From: Coptis chinensis
Taxonomy: Eukaryota; Streptophyta; Magnoliopsida; Ranunculales; Ranunculaceae
Assembly (NCBI GenBank): GCA_015680905.1
Contig: CM027378.1
Span: 41,017,001 to 41,081,000 of the forward strand
Length of the DNA stretch: 64,000 nt
Direction of reading: 5' to 3'
A model generated the notes under the pieces. It did no database searches. It was given only the letters and a program-made list of their open reading frames with translations, and was not told the origin of the DNA. Each line of letters opens with the position of its first letter. Positions within the stretch are counted from its first letter, which is position 1. Both the position numbers and the translations under genes were made by a program. Below, piece by piece: positions 45,288 to 56,643 of the stretch.

Positions 45288-47095
45288 GCGGGAGATAAGG
45301 TAAGTTTTTAGCTTTATTAGTGTCTGTTTATGTCCCAAGCAATTTTATTCTGTTAACCCCATAATGGGTGGAACTCTTATAGAGTTGCGTCAGTTTTTGT
45401 TTCCTATATTAGTACGTTCTAACTTGTTTTGCAGATGTTCCTGAATTTCACACGTTTCAATGGTATTTTTCCAACCCTCTTTATTTACAATACTTTGAGG
45501 ACAAAGCATGATTCTTGTTTGGGGGGGGGATAGAAACACGTGTAATTAAGGCATCTGTTAGGATATAGATATGTATAATATGCATTTGTTTTCTAGTTAA
45601 AGTTTCAAAAATTTTCAAAAATATAAATAAATAAGTTTATGTTATACACCTAGGAATATTGGTATTGTTTTCTTTCTCTATGCTCTTAACAATCTAGAAG
45701 TCTCACGTAGCTTTTGCATCAGAATAATTGTTAGAAATTTAGGTTAATATGTAGGTAATAATCTTTGCATCTATCTATAAATATATTACATGAGTATCAA
45801 TGATTGTTAGCAGTAAGTTTCTGAAATCTAGGCTAGAGTACTTATTCTACAAATCCTGTGAGAATATAGCCTAAAGCCTTATATGAGCGAAACATTTGAG
45901 AAATGACACAAGGGAGAAGTAAAATCCGGATAGAGAAATCACACGTCCACTTGCTTGATCACTATGCCATATCCTAAGCGAGAATTTAGGCCCTCTTTGG
46001 ATCGATATAGCCAGAAATTCAAACCTATGAATTATTTTCCGCTAGTCGACCCTCTGAGCCTTTCTTTAGCCTTTCATAACCCACAAATCCTTACCCTGTT
46101 ACAAAATAAAAAAAAAATACAACTTACCCAATATAGAATAAGTCTGAGAATAGAATGAGTGAAGAAAGAAGAAGAGAAAAACTGTGTAAACAGAAATTAG
46201 TAGTTGCTTCAGAAAAAGAAAAGAAGTTTCCATCCAAGGAAACAAAAAAAAAATAAAAAATAAATAAATAAAAACCCCAAAAAATAGAATAAAAGGGAGT
46301 CAAAAGCCAAAGAAAAGAAAAAAGAAAAAATATGGCTAAGGATGGAAACAAAGTATAGAAGCAAAAAAAAAATAACAAGGTTTTCTCTAGTTATATAATA
46401 TGAAGACTCTATTATCTCAGACTTGTCCTTTTGAATATCCATTTCCTTCCTTCTTAAACCATCTCCTAATCCCCATGACACCTAATAAAGACCTCTAGCT
46501 CAATTAGGAATAGGTTAGTGTGATAGTAAGTGGCGGATGTGTTTGATCGACTCGGCTTCCTTGTTGTCATTGAGATTGTAAGGTAAAGTGTGCCCACCGG
46601 CAGACCGAGTAGCGAAACTTGAGCGGAAAAAATCAGAGCGGTTTTTATCTTGACATTTATGTGAGGACCTACTTAAGGACGCTATTCCGAGTTTTCAGAA
46701 ACGAACCTGCTAGACATTTCATAGTATTACTCATTGTATATATGTTTATTCGTAGATGACTGATTATTATGCATATATTAGCTTAGGTTTCGACATGATT
46801 ATTCTGTATTCATTGCTAGTGAGATGTATAGATAATTGAGACATAAATAAGGAAACAATAGTTTTATTTCTTAGTCGTTGTAGTATAGTTGAAGTTTGTG
46901 AGTACCTTCACTGTAAAACTCTCACGAGGCTATAACTCGTCCACTATGGAATTCCTAGTGGTTTATGGCCTTGTTGCATATGGTCAATGCAATCGCTTTT
47001 CAAATAAAACGAGTAGTTAAAACTCCATTTTTGGTCACTTATTCTAATTTCTCATCTTTGCTTGAGGACAAGCAAAATGCTGTTTGGGGGTGGTT
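45288..47095 (+). other. 3' untranslated region and polypurine tract of element D
   Basis: No gene. PPT-like motif at 45515-45529 after GAGGACAAAGCATG, A-rich low complexity at 46100-46370, hairpin at 46941-46961 and the true tract at 47081-47095. The minus-strand Phe-rich frames at 46124-46481 are translations of the A-rich tract. Confidence 0.75.
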
Positions 47096-48576
47096 TGATA
47101 AGAGCCCAAAACTGTAGTTTTAACCCCATAGATCATACTTTTAGACCAATTATGTGAGTAATAAGTAAGAGTTAATACTGATTACGTGTTTTTATGCATT
47201 TCAGGTTTCAAAGTCCTTTATGTGCAGAAATGTGCCACTTTAGTGAGATAAAGGAGCTAAGGTCGGTTACTAAGGAGTTCCATGATTAAAGGCCAAGATT
47301 CAAGAATACAAAGCCTTTCTAAAGCCCGGTCAAAAGCTGAAAAGTCGACGCGGGTTGGAACAGCACACAAGTCAGCAGAACTTCCGAAAGCCGTATCTTT
47401 GGACTCAGACCTCAGAATGGGACCTACCTTATGTCAAAACGACCGGCTCGGAAAGAGATTTCAAATGGTCTAAGCCTTGACCCAATTAGAGGAGCAGAAG
47501 TGGACGAAAAGTCTGTTGAATGCAACTGCAGTTGAAGAGGCCTTTTTGGACTGAAAGAATTGGGTTTTGGGCCTGATTCTCTGGCCCAAAACATGGCTCC
47601 AAGCCCATGCACGATTTTTGGATCTGAAAGTATAAAAACCAAAGCTTAGCTCTTTGTTAATGGTAGCTAGTTAGACCTAAAACAATATAGATAATTCTAG
47701 ATCTAGTTTAATTAATAAAATTAAGTTTAGTTCCATTTTCAATTCTTGTTTTAGATTAAGTCTTTGAATCATTGTTCTTGATTGATTAGATAAATAAAAT
47801 AGTTATTTTATCAATTTCGAATTGTGTTATTTCAATCTATTAGATCTAGTTTTAATTATTGTTGGTTACCATTTCTTAGTTGTTAATTAGAATTTAATCA
47901 TTGTGTAGTTTAGATTAATAAATTTCGAATCTTGATAATTTGTTTAGTTTAGATTCATATGGGAATGATTGCGTAATGATTCAAGGCTAAAACCTCCATT
48001 AGAGGGGTTGATGAAGCCTTGATGAAAACTTAGTAGTATAGTGTAGAAGCATTGTAGAGTCTATTCTAATCTAGAAGGTCGTGATTCGCCATGAGAATGG
48101 GTGGACGACCTCACATGCTAGTTAGTATTCAGTAGAAATGCCATGAACACTAGGGATTAGAACTCGAAATTCTTGCCGTAAGAACGTAAGAATCGAGATA
48201 CAAGAAGCTATACTAGGTTATTAAGTTGGATTCGAGGTGGATTCAATTCCCCTCTAATCCTTTATCTAGATTAAAAAACAATCATATTTCCATAGCATTC
48301 GTAGTTTAAATTCAAATAATCAATTTCATATTGTATCGTAGTATAACACCCTTCGTAAAGCTCTCATTAGACTTAAGACCGACTAATTAGATTAGAAAAC
48401 ATCCATGCTAGAGCACTAGGAGTGGAACGAATTCGTTACTCGACTCTATCTCGATAGGATTGAGAGTAGAAATCTTTGATAAATATACCAACACATAACA
48501 TAGTTTTAGTTTTACTTGCGTTTAGAGTTTTACCACTTTATTTCGTAGGTAAGACTATTCATTTTATGTTTTATCA
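47096..48576 (+). repeat. 3' LTR of element D
   Basis: 1481 bp. Very similar to 10074-11550 up to about position 1370. The last stretch (about 48470-48576) reads TTTTACTTGCGTTTAGAG, closer to the A subfamily, so the U5 end is mosaic. TATA box at 47631-47638. Confidence 0.93.
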
Positions 48577-48581
48577 TTTAC
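48577..48581. repeat. TSD of element D (right copy)
   Basis: TTTAC, matching 10069-10073. Confidence 0.9.
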
Positions 48582-50205
48582 CTACGAAATGAATGATGAA
48601 ACTCAAAACGTAAGTAAACTAAAACTTAATACGTGTCTATATTTTATCAAAGTTTCTACTCTCAATCCTATGAGATATAGTGGAGTAGATGATTCGTTCC
48701 ACTCCTAGTCCTTCCGCATGCTGTGTTTTCTACGTATAAGTACTCTTAACTATAAAGTCTAATGAGAGATTTACGAAGTGGCAACTAGACTACGATGCAA
48801 CTACCCACAAGATGCAACTAGTCGATTATTAAAACAACTATGGGAATGCTACGTTGATTCTATGATAAGGAGTTAGAGGGGGATTGATTCCACCTTAACT
48901 CGACTTAATCCTACTAACGACGAATCGTCGTAATCCGAATTGAACTACTTCGCAGAACAATATGGTTACTCCTAATCCCTAATTACACATGGCATTTCTA
49001 CAAATTCATAACTAATATGTGAACGATTAAACCCATTCTCATGGTGAACTAATCGTTTCTAGAGTGGAAAGGAAATTACGACGACTCTACAATAATCGGA
49101 ATCAAGCTTTCATCAAGGCTTCTCAACCCCCTCTAATGGAAGTTTAGCCGAGAATCATCACGCTATCATTCCCAATGGAATTCAAACAAGACATGATATA
49201 AAGATTGAAACTTGCTTGTTTAAACTCAATTCAAAACTACTAATGCAATAATTGAATTAAACTAATAATGACAATTACTTGAATCTACGAATTGAAACTA
49301 AACAATTAATGGAAATGAAACTAACTTATGGAGAACACTATTTTATTAATCTAATGAATAATAAAACAATGATTCAAATACTAAATTAATAATCTAACTA
49401 ATATAAGTCTAGCTGTCTAGGTAATAAGGGAAATTAGATTTACACAATTGTGAATGACAAGAATCGAAATTAATAAACTAGCTATTTTATTTATCAAACT
49501 AATGAAAAATAATGATTCTAAGAGTTTAATCTAAAACAATAATTGAAATTAAACTAAACTTAATTTTTATTACATGAAAACTAGATCTATAATTATCTAT
49601 AGTTTTAGGTCTAACTAGCTACCTCTAACTATCTACCATTAACAAAGAGTGAAGCTTTGGTTTTTATACTTTCAGATCCAAAAATCGTGCATGGGCTTGG
49701 AGCCATGTTTTGGGCCAGAGAATCAGGCCCAAAACCCAATTCTTTCAGTCCAAAAATGCCTCTTCAGCTGCAGTTGGCTTCAACAGACTCTTCATCCACT
49801 TTTGCTTCTCTGATTGGATCAAGGCTTATACCATTGGAAAGCTCTTTCCGAGCCGGTCGTTTTGACATAAGGTAGGCCCCATTCTAAGGTCTGAGTCCAA
49901 AGATACGGCCTTCGGAAGTTCTGCTGACTTGTGTGCTGTTTCTGCCCGCGTCAACTTTTCAGCTTTTGACCGGGCTTTAGAAAGGCTTTGTATTCTTGAA
50001 TCTTGGCCTTTAATCATGGAACTCCTTAGTAACCGACCTTTGCTCCTTTATCTCGCTAAAGTGGCACATTTCTGCACATAATGGACTTTGAAGCCTAAAA
50101 TGCATAAAAACACGTAATCAGTGTTAACTCTTAATTATTACTCACATAATTGGTCTAATAGTATGACTGTTACAGGGTTAAAACTATAGTTTTGGGCTCT
50201 TATCA
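48582..50205 (-). repeat. main part of solo LTR C
   Basis: Continuation of the reverse LTR that begins at 10045. It matches G-type LTR wording at the outer ends. The AT-rich stretch near 49200-49430 has no counterpart in the other LTRs. Followed by the CATCA duplication. Confidence 0.9.
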
Positions 50206-50942
50206 CATCACTAGTAAAGAAGTATGGAGTCACACATATGGTAGCAACTCCGTATCATCCACAAACTAGCGGACAAGTAGAAGTTTCTAATAGGAAAATC
50301 AAAAAGATCTTGGAAACAACTGTTAATCCTGATAGGAAAGACTGGTCGAAGCATCTATTAGATGCTTTATGGGCATATAGGACTGCTTTCAAAACTCCTA
50401 TAGGTATGTGTCCCTTTAGACTTGTATTTGGGAAGCCTTGTCATTTGCCCTTTGAATTGGAGCACCGTGTTATGTGGGCTATAAAAAGCCCTAACTTCAA
50501 TTTTGATGAGGCGGGTGTCAAGCGCAAGTTGCAATTGAATGAGCTTGAAGAAATCCGTAACGACTCTTATGATCTCGCAAAGGATTATAAAGCTAACATG
50601 AAACGTGTTCATGATAAGCAAATCTTGTGCAAAGAGTTTGTGGTAGGTCAAAAGTTCTTACTATACAATTCCCGTCTACATATTTTTCCAGGGAAATTAA
50701 AAACTCGTTGGTCTGGTCCTTTTCTGGTTATTGAAGTCACCCCTTACGGGGAAATCACCTTGGTAAATCCCAAGGATAATAGTACCTTTCAAGTTAATGG
50801 CCAACAGTTGAAACATTTTCACGAGCTATTGTCCCCTGATGTAGAGGAAGCCTTTTACAGGACCCTATCTATGAGGGCTGACCTTTTTCATTGGTGTACT
50901 TCCCTTCATTTCCATATATTGGTAAGTGCACCACTCAGGTAA
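50206..50942 (+). pseudogene. integrase region of element A, last part
   Basis: After the second CATCA, integrase continues with KKYGVTH, then [20 protein letters not shown] (third acidic residue of the DDE triad), [15 protein letters not shown], and the C-terminal [17 protein letters not shown] domain. 50238-50942 is a clean run of 234 codons. The first part is at 9652-10044. Confidence 0.92.
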
Positions 50943-51075
50943 CCGGGCCTTCCCTATGGAGTGTGTGGCTGTAAGTACCGGATCCTAAGTCCACGGTTAA
51001 CATAATTCACTTTTTCCACTATTGCATGTTTTCTCGGGTTTTGAGTCATGTCCCTCTATGGTGTGAATTATGCAT
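50937..51075 (+). promoter_or_regulatory. conserved block after integrase in A, with splice-donor-like GTAAGT
   Basis: GGTAACCGGGCCTTCCCTAT, then GTGGCTGTAAGTACCGGATC. Same block as in D, E, G and, diverged, H (63241-63300 minus strand). Probable signal for making ORF1/ORF2 RNA; inferred from conservation and position. Confidence 0.55.
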
Positions 51076-51929
51076 TTAATGCTTTCTTGTTTTCTTATAT
51101 TAAATTTTATTCATAAAAAATAAAAAAAATTTGTTAAAATCACAAACATAGTAAGTTAAGAAGTCTCGAGAATCTGACTTTAAAAGACCCAGTTTTTAAA
51201 ACAAATTTTCTCAACTCTGTGTCTAAAATTTGTTTGGGGGTGGGGTGTTCATTCCATCCTAGATTATTCAACTCTCTAGTTGTGTTGGTTAGATCGTTTA
51301 ATTGTATTATGATTCAGGTTGACATTATCTATGAAATTAGATTTCATTCATTCGTATAACTTACGTCATGCACGCACTTCGAGACATTTTCCATCTTCTT
51401 ATATGTCACCAACGGTCGGACTAGAGCGTTTTATGGATCATTGGATTGGAAATTTTCTCCTGATCATTTCCATACCTCATTCGCAAAAATCGGCCCGGTA
51501 ACGAAGCGGCAATTTAAGTTTGAAATTGCGTAAAATATCGAAAAATCAAAATCCGAAAATCAAGTGGGCTTGGGCCCAACTTCGCGCGCACGTGCAGCGC
51601 ACGTGCGTCTCTTTCCTTCATACCAACAGTCGCGATTTCATCTTCTTCAAACCGCCATTAACAAACTACAAACCTTCAAACACCTAACCTAAAATAAAAA
51701 TAAATAAGAAACCTAAATACACTCACGCCCAAAGTTAAAACCCACCCCAAATCTCTTCCTAACTACAACGACCACCACCTCCACCAACTTAAACAACCAA
51801 ACACCACCAAAAATTCAAAAAATTTGACTACCACCACCACCACCGCGCCACCTGCCATTATTTTTAGTTAGGGTGTTTCAAAATAGGTCCCCTACCTTAT
51901 TTAAACCCACACATCTTATAAAAACTCCA
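51076..51929 (+). other. non-coding leader of ORF1 in element A
   Basis: No gene. PPT-like motif at 51229-51245, GC-rich GCGCGCACGTGCAGCGCACG at about 51584-51603, then CCACCACC-rich sequence at 51765-51850 before the ATG at 51930. Confidence 0.65.
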
Positions 51930-53034
51930 ATGGCTCAAAGACGTCAGATATTGTCGGAGCACGCTTTTACTGCCGACCACTTCGCGTCGTTTTACGGTGA
52001 CGAGATGGTTAGGAGAGACTGGAGTGGTTTGTGGACTCGACAGACGATTTTTACCATGAAGATTTGGTCTGAGAGTTTTATAGGATGAGGGAGTTGAATG
52101 GGAATCAAATTTTTGTTAAAGTGGCTGGAAGGAGGAGAGAGGTTACTTCTGGGTTGTTGGCTGAGATTTTAGGTATTCCACCTAGACACCATCTCGATGC
52201 CACATTACAGGATTCCCAGTTTACTGCTGTAGAACCTTTGATTAATGCGACTGTTGCGGAAGGGAACTACAATGTGAGCTCGCATTGTGTTCGCCAGTTG
52301 TCTCTCCGAACTAACCAGATGGTTGTAGCTCAGTGGATTGGTAGGAATGTCATAGGGAAGGAGAAAGTCAGTGATATCGGTCTGAACTGCCTTCACGTTC
52401 TATGGATACTCCAGGAGCAGAAGTATGAGTTCTGTATTTTGGAGTTTTTACGTAACATGATTATGGGAGTTGGAAAGAGTATTGCACCTCTCCCTATTTT
52501 GATAACGAAGATCATGATAACCTTGAGAGCAACTCTGAGGTCTGATAGGATTTGCCTGAAGGAGCACCGAAATGTATCCAGAGAGTTTGGAGGTTGCCTG
52601 AAGAGAGGGTAGTCGAGGAGAGTGACTCGGAGGATGACACGACATGTTTTGATGCCGATGCCTTGACGAGGTGTAGGTCGGATGCAGAACACATGGCTGT
52701 GATTCACCGTGGCATGCGTTCTCCAAATACTATTTATGAAGACCTCCGAACTCGACAGGCTACCATGCATCAGAATTTCGAGACTTGTGCCCGGCGCGAG
52801 GATGAGCGGTGGGAACAGACGAGGGCCGAGATGGAGACTCAGCGCCAGTTCTGAGATGACATGCTTCCACGCCTCCCACCTCAGGGGGGGTTCTTCTTCG
52901 GAGGAGCATTCTGTGAGGCACGAGTGTCGTTGCCGCAAGACGGATGGCTCTGGCCCATCGGAAGCCCAAGGGCCATCTACTTCTCGAGCGCATTCCACTA
53001 CTAGCAGCGAGTGGTTTAGGGATCTAATGAGTTG
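51930..53034 (+). pseudogene. ORF1 of element A (function unknown)
   Basis: MAQRRQILSEHAF start, then LLAEILGIPPRHHLDATLQD, VVAQWIGRNVIGKEKVSDIG, LHVLWILQEQKYEFCILEFL, APLPILITKIM, an acidic patch (VVEESDSEDDTTCFD), a charged helical stretch and an Arg-rich end near 52915-52950. Closest to ORF1 of G. Lightly broken. Confidence 0.78.
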
Positions 53035-53934
53035 ATTTGTTTTTATTTAGTACGGATGTAAAAAGATTAGTCCAGTAATTAAATTTGAATTTGGTTGTCG
53101 TATGTTATTTGGAATTAAATTTTAATATAAGTTGGTTAATTTCGAATTATGCGTTGTTTTTATCATTAATCCCACCTTCCCGAATTGTTTGGGGGTGGTA
53201 TTATTTAGCCTAGCATAATTCGTTATATGATCATCTATTTTAAGAAGTTGTTTTGGAGTGAGGGTTGAGAATATTGCCGATATGGGCATCGCTATAAATA
53301 GATATTGTGTTAGGATGAAATCTCGATAAAATTAGGCAGTATCTAACCTAAATTCAACCTAAAAGATATTAGGTTTGTTTTGGAATAGAGAATATGGGTT
53401 GTTTCCGTTTTCGGTTTTGGAAATTTTATTATTTCCGGCAATTGCCTTAAAACTTTTTGGTAACTTCCCGATTCATTTTAGCAATTTAAATCCTATAAAA
53501 ATTGCATTCATTCTACATTCACAACCCCAACTTCATCTCACATTCATCTCTCACGTTTCATTCCCACTTTACCTTATTTTTCCTTCGCCCGACTTCCGGC
53601 TCCCTCGAAGCACTCAAGGCTCCAGCTGGAGCCACCCGCCACTCGGATTGTCGAGGAATTCTACCCCAGGCGACCTCTCTCCAAAGACAAACTTGAGCCA
53701 CTTTGCCAAAACACTGGAATTCCAGTTTTCATCCCGAAAGTGCACCCAAATACCATCCCAGGCTAAAAGGTGAGCGCACCTGCGCAATTGCCCTGAATTG
53801 AACTCAACAGAAGCCCGCGCCATCCCAGCATACCTTGAAGCTCCTGCGCCGACCCTTGTGGGCACCAAAAAATTTTCAAGTTTTCCGAGGGTTGTTCCGG
53901 GATAGTTGCAACTGTTCTATAGAGTAGTTTTGTG
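53035..53934 (+). other. spacer between ORF1 and ORF2 of element A
   Basis: No gene. PPT-like motif at 53185-53198; the TTGTTTCCGTTTTCGG phrase near 53399 is shared with D and G. GC-richer sequence at 53760-53860 (GAGCGCACCTGCGC) lies just before ORF2. The frames here differ between copies and are incidental. Confidence 0.65.
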
Positions 53935-54856
53935 ATGACTTCTCCTATAGTAATTCCAGAGCAATCTTTCGAACACTTGTTGGGGAGCGAGTCTTATGGA
54001 AATTGGTTCTGCGAGAGGATCATGTAGTTCGGATGGAGGCATCTTCTGGTAAGTGAAGACGACTCGTATTCACCTAAGCTTATTGAATTTTTCTACAATA
54101 ATGTTAAGTTCTACTGTAACCGGGATGGAGAACAAGAATTCTCCGTCCGCGGTTGATGACACACCCCTAGAATTCAATAAGTATGTGGTAGCATTAGTTT
54201 CAGGAATACCAATACCTGATCCTATTCACACGTGGGGATATATGACCGATAATTCATACCTCTATGACTATATATATTTCCATAAGTATTATGGGGGAGG
54301 GGTATTTCATATAATGGACCAAGGGCGTTACAACATAGCCCTTGGTAGCCTGTCCCTAAATGTGGGCACCACCATGTTATTCATCCTCATGAATATTCTA
54401 GGGGAGTGGCAGTTTACTTCTACAACTAGTACCGCTGGTGATGTTTTCCTTGCTTTAGCTGAGGGACGTCACCGATATGACATTCCCCGAGTATTAGTGG
54501 CTAGTCTTAAAAGAGCCCAAAGCATGCGACATAAGTATCTTCTTATGCCTGTTTTGGTTTGCCGTATCATGCTCAGTTGTCTACCTAAATTATGTACCCA
54601 ATTCACGGATTGAAAAAGGGTTGAAGTCATGAGACCCACCAATTGGGTGGTTCACTCATTACGAGTAATGACTTGGCCAGGATGGCAGGTGCAACCTCAT
54701 TTGGTTGCTCCTTACACCCCATCAGACATAGTAACACTAGACAAGTTAACACAAGTTGACGACACACGGCGGCAGGTTTGGCAAGTTATCATGGCATGGC
54801 AGGATGCGAAGGAACCTCATCTCTTTGAAGAGGGAAATGAGGAGGAAAATGTTTAA
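53935..54856 (+). pseudogene. ORF2 of element A (function unknown)
   Basis: The start is the ATG at 53935 (MTSPIVIPEQSFEHLL). Same order of motifs as D: FYCNRDGEQEFS-type segment, VVALVSGIPIPDPIHTWGYM, GGVFHIMDQGRYNIALGSLS, YDIPRVLVASLKRAQSMRHK, MPVLVCRIM, MRPTNWVVHSLRVMTWPGW, and an acidic end (EEGNEEENV). Lightly broken. Confidence 0.78.
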
Positions 54857-56643
54857 ACGGGAGTGTAGGTTAGTGTTAGTTTCAGTTAGTGTCTGCTTAT
54901 GTCCCAAGCAATCTATTTCTCATTAACCCCATAACGGGTGGAACTCTTATAGAGTTGCGTCAGTTTTCTTTTCTATATTAGTATGTTATAACCTTGTTTT
55001 GCAGATGTTCCAGAATTTCACGCATTTCAATGGTATTTTCCTACTCTCTTTATTTAAAATACTTTGAGGACAAAGTATGCTTCTTGTTTGGGGGGGGGGG
55101 GCATAGAAACACGTGTAATTAAGGCATCTGTTAGGATATAGATATGTATAATATGCACTTTTTTTTTAGCTAAAAAATTCAAAAATTTTAAAAATATAAA
55201 TAAAAAGTACACTAACTTAAGAATATTGGTATTGTTTTCTTTCTCTATGCTCTCAATAATCTGGAAGTCTCACGTAGCTTTTGCATTAGAATAGTTTTTA
55301 GAAACTTAGGCTAATATGTAGGTAATAATCCTTGCATCTATCTATAAATATGTTACATGAGTATCTATGATTGTTGGCAGTAAGTTTATGAAATCTAGGC
55401 TAGAGTACTTATTCTACAAATCCTGTGAGAATATAGCCTAAAGCCTTATATGAGTGAACATTTGAAAAATGACACAAGGGAGAAGTAAAATCCGGATAGA
55501 GAAATCACACGTCCACTTGCTTGATCACTATACCATATCCTAAGCGAGAATTTAGGCCCTCTTTGCATCGATATAGCCAGAAATTCAAATCTATAAATTA
55601 TTGTCCGCTAGTCGCCCCTCTGAGCCTTTCTTTAGCCTTTCATAAACCACAAATCCTTTACCCTATTACAAAAGAAAACAAAATAAAAAAAAAAAAAAAT
55701 CAACCTACCCAATTCTTTGAATAAGTTTGAGAATAGAGATGAAGAATAGGGAAGAGAAGAACCTTTGAAATCAATAATTCGTTAGTCGCTTCAGAAGAGA
55801 AAAGTAAGTTTCCATCCAAATAAAAAAATAAAATAAAAATAAAATATAAAAGGAAATAAAGAGTTAGAACTCCACAAATAGAATCAAGGAGTCAAAAGCC
55901 AAAGAAAAAGAAAAAAAAATATGGCTAAGGAGGGAAACAAAGTGTAGAAGCAAAAGTAAAGAATAAGGTTTTCTCTAGTTACATAATATGAAGACTCTAT
56001 TATCTCAGACTTGTTCTCTTTGAATATCCATTTCCTTCCTTCTTAAACCATCTCCTAATCCCCGTGACACCTAATAAAGACCTCTAGCTCAATTAGGAAT
56101 AGGTTAGTGTGATAGTAAGTGGCAGATGTGTTTGATCAATTCCGGCTTTCTTGTGTGTCATTGAGTTTGTAAGGTAAAGTGTGCCCACTGCATACTGGAG
56201 TAGCGAAACTTGAGCGGAAAAATCGGAGTGGTTTTTTTCTTGACATTTATGTGAGGACCTACTTAAGGACGCTATTCCGAGTTTTCAGAAACGGACCTAT
56301 TAGTTCATCTCATAGTATTACTCATTGTAAATACGTTTATTCGTAGATGATAGAGTATTATGCATATATTAGCTTAGGTTTTGACTTGATTATTCTGTGT
56401 TCATTGCTAGTGAGATGTATAGATAATTGAGACATAGATAAGGAAACAATAGTTTATTTTTGAGTCATTGTAGTATAGATGAAGTTTGTGAGTACCTTCA
56501 CTGGAAAACTCTCAGGCCTTGTTGCATATGGTCAATCCAATCGCACTCGGCGAAACGAGATTAGTTAGAACTCCATTTTTGGTCACTTATGCTAATTTCT
56601 CATATTTGCTTGAGGACAAGCAAAATGCTGTTTGGGGGTGGTT
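54857..56643 (+). other. 3' untranslated region and polypurine tract of element A
   Basis: No gene. PPT-like G-run at 55084-55101 after GAGGACAAAGTATG; A-rich low complexity at 55670-55920; true tract GCTGTTTGGGGGTGGTT at 56627-56643. The hairpin region found in D, E and G is not present here. Confidence 0.75.

Larger units (their letters stand above)
10074..48576 (+). mobile_element. element D: Athila-type Ty3/Gypsy element, split by E and G
   Basis: D is bounded by TTTAC duplications and by two LTRs of one subfamily (10074-11550, 47096-48576). Its own DNA is 10074-16049, 27097-30844 and 43452-48576, about 14.8 kb, close to A. Parts in order: LTR, PBS, leader, gag, protease, RT, RNase H, integrase, conserved block, ORF1, ORF2, 3' untranslated region, polypurine tract, LTR. 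The RT half is heavily broken, while integrase and ORF2 are better kept. Its LTRs are very alike over most of their length, so the insertion is fairly recent; this must hold because D is younger than A and C. Confidence 0.95.
10045..50205 (-). mobile_element. solo LTR C (reverse), split by element D
   Basis: C's own DNA is 10045-10073 plus 48582-50205, about 1.65 kb. On the minus strand it opens TGATAAGAGCCC (ending at 50205) and closes at 10045 with TGTTTTATCA. No internal region of its own is present, so it is a solo LTR, the usual product of recombination between two LTRs of one element. It is flanked by CATCA duplications. It is longer than the other LTRs because of AT-rich sequence near 49200-49430. 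Confidence 0.9.

Noticed and set aside
46124-46481. Phe-rich frames resembling membrane proteins
   Set aside because: Minus-strand translation of an A-rich tract in the 3' untranslated region of D; equivalents in A and E differ freely.
47424-47642. Recurring 60-85 codon frame (MVFILSDPKIVHGLGAMFWA type) in many LTRs, also at 24145, 25946, 31812, 42927 and 49657
   Set aside because: It recurs because the LTR recurs, always at the same LTR position and antisense to the element. It overlaps the U3 promoter and shows no domain. I see no sign of coding beyond shared descent.
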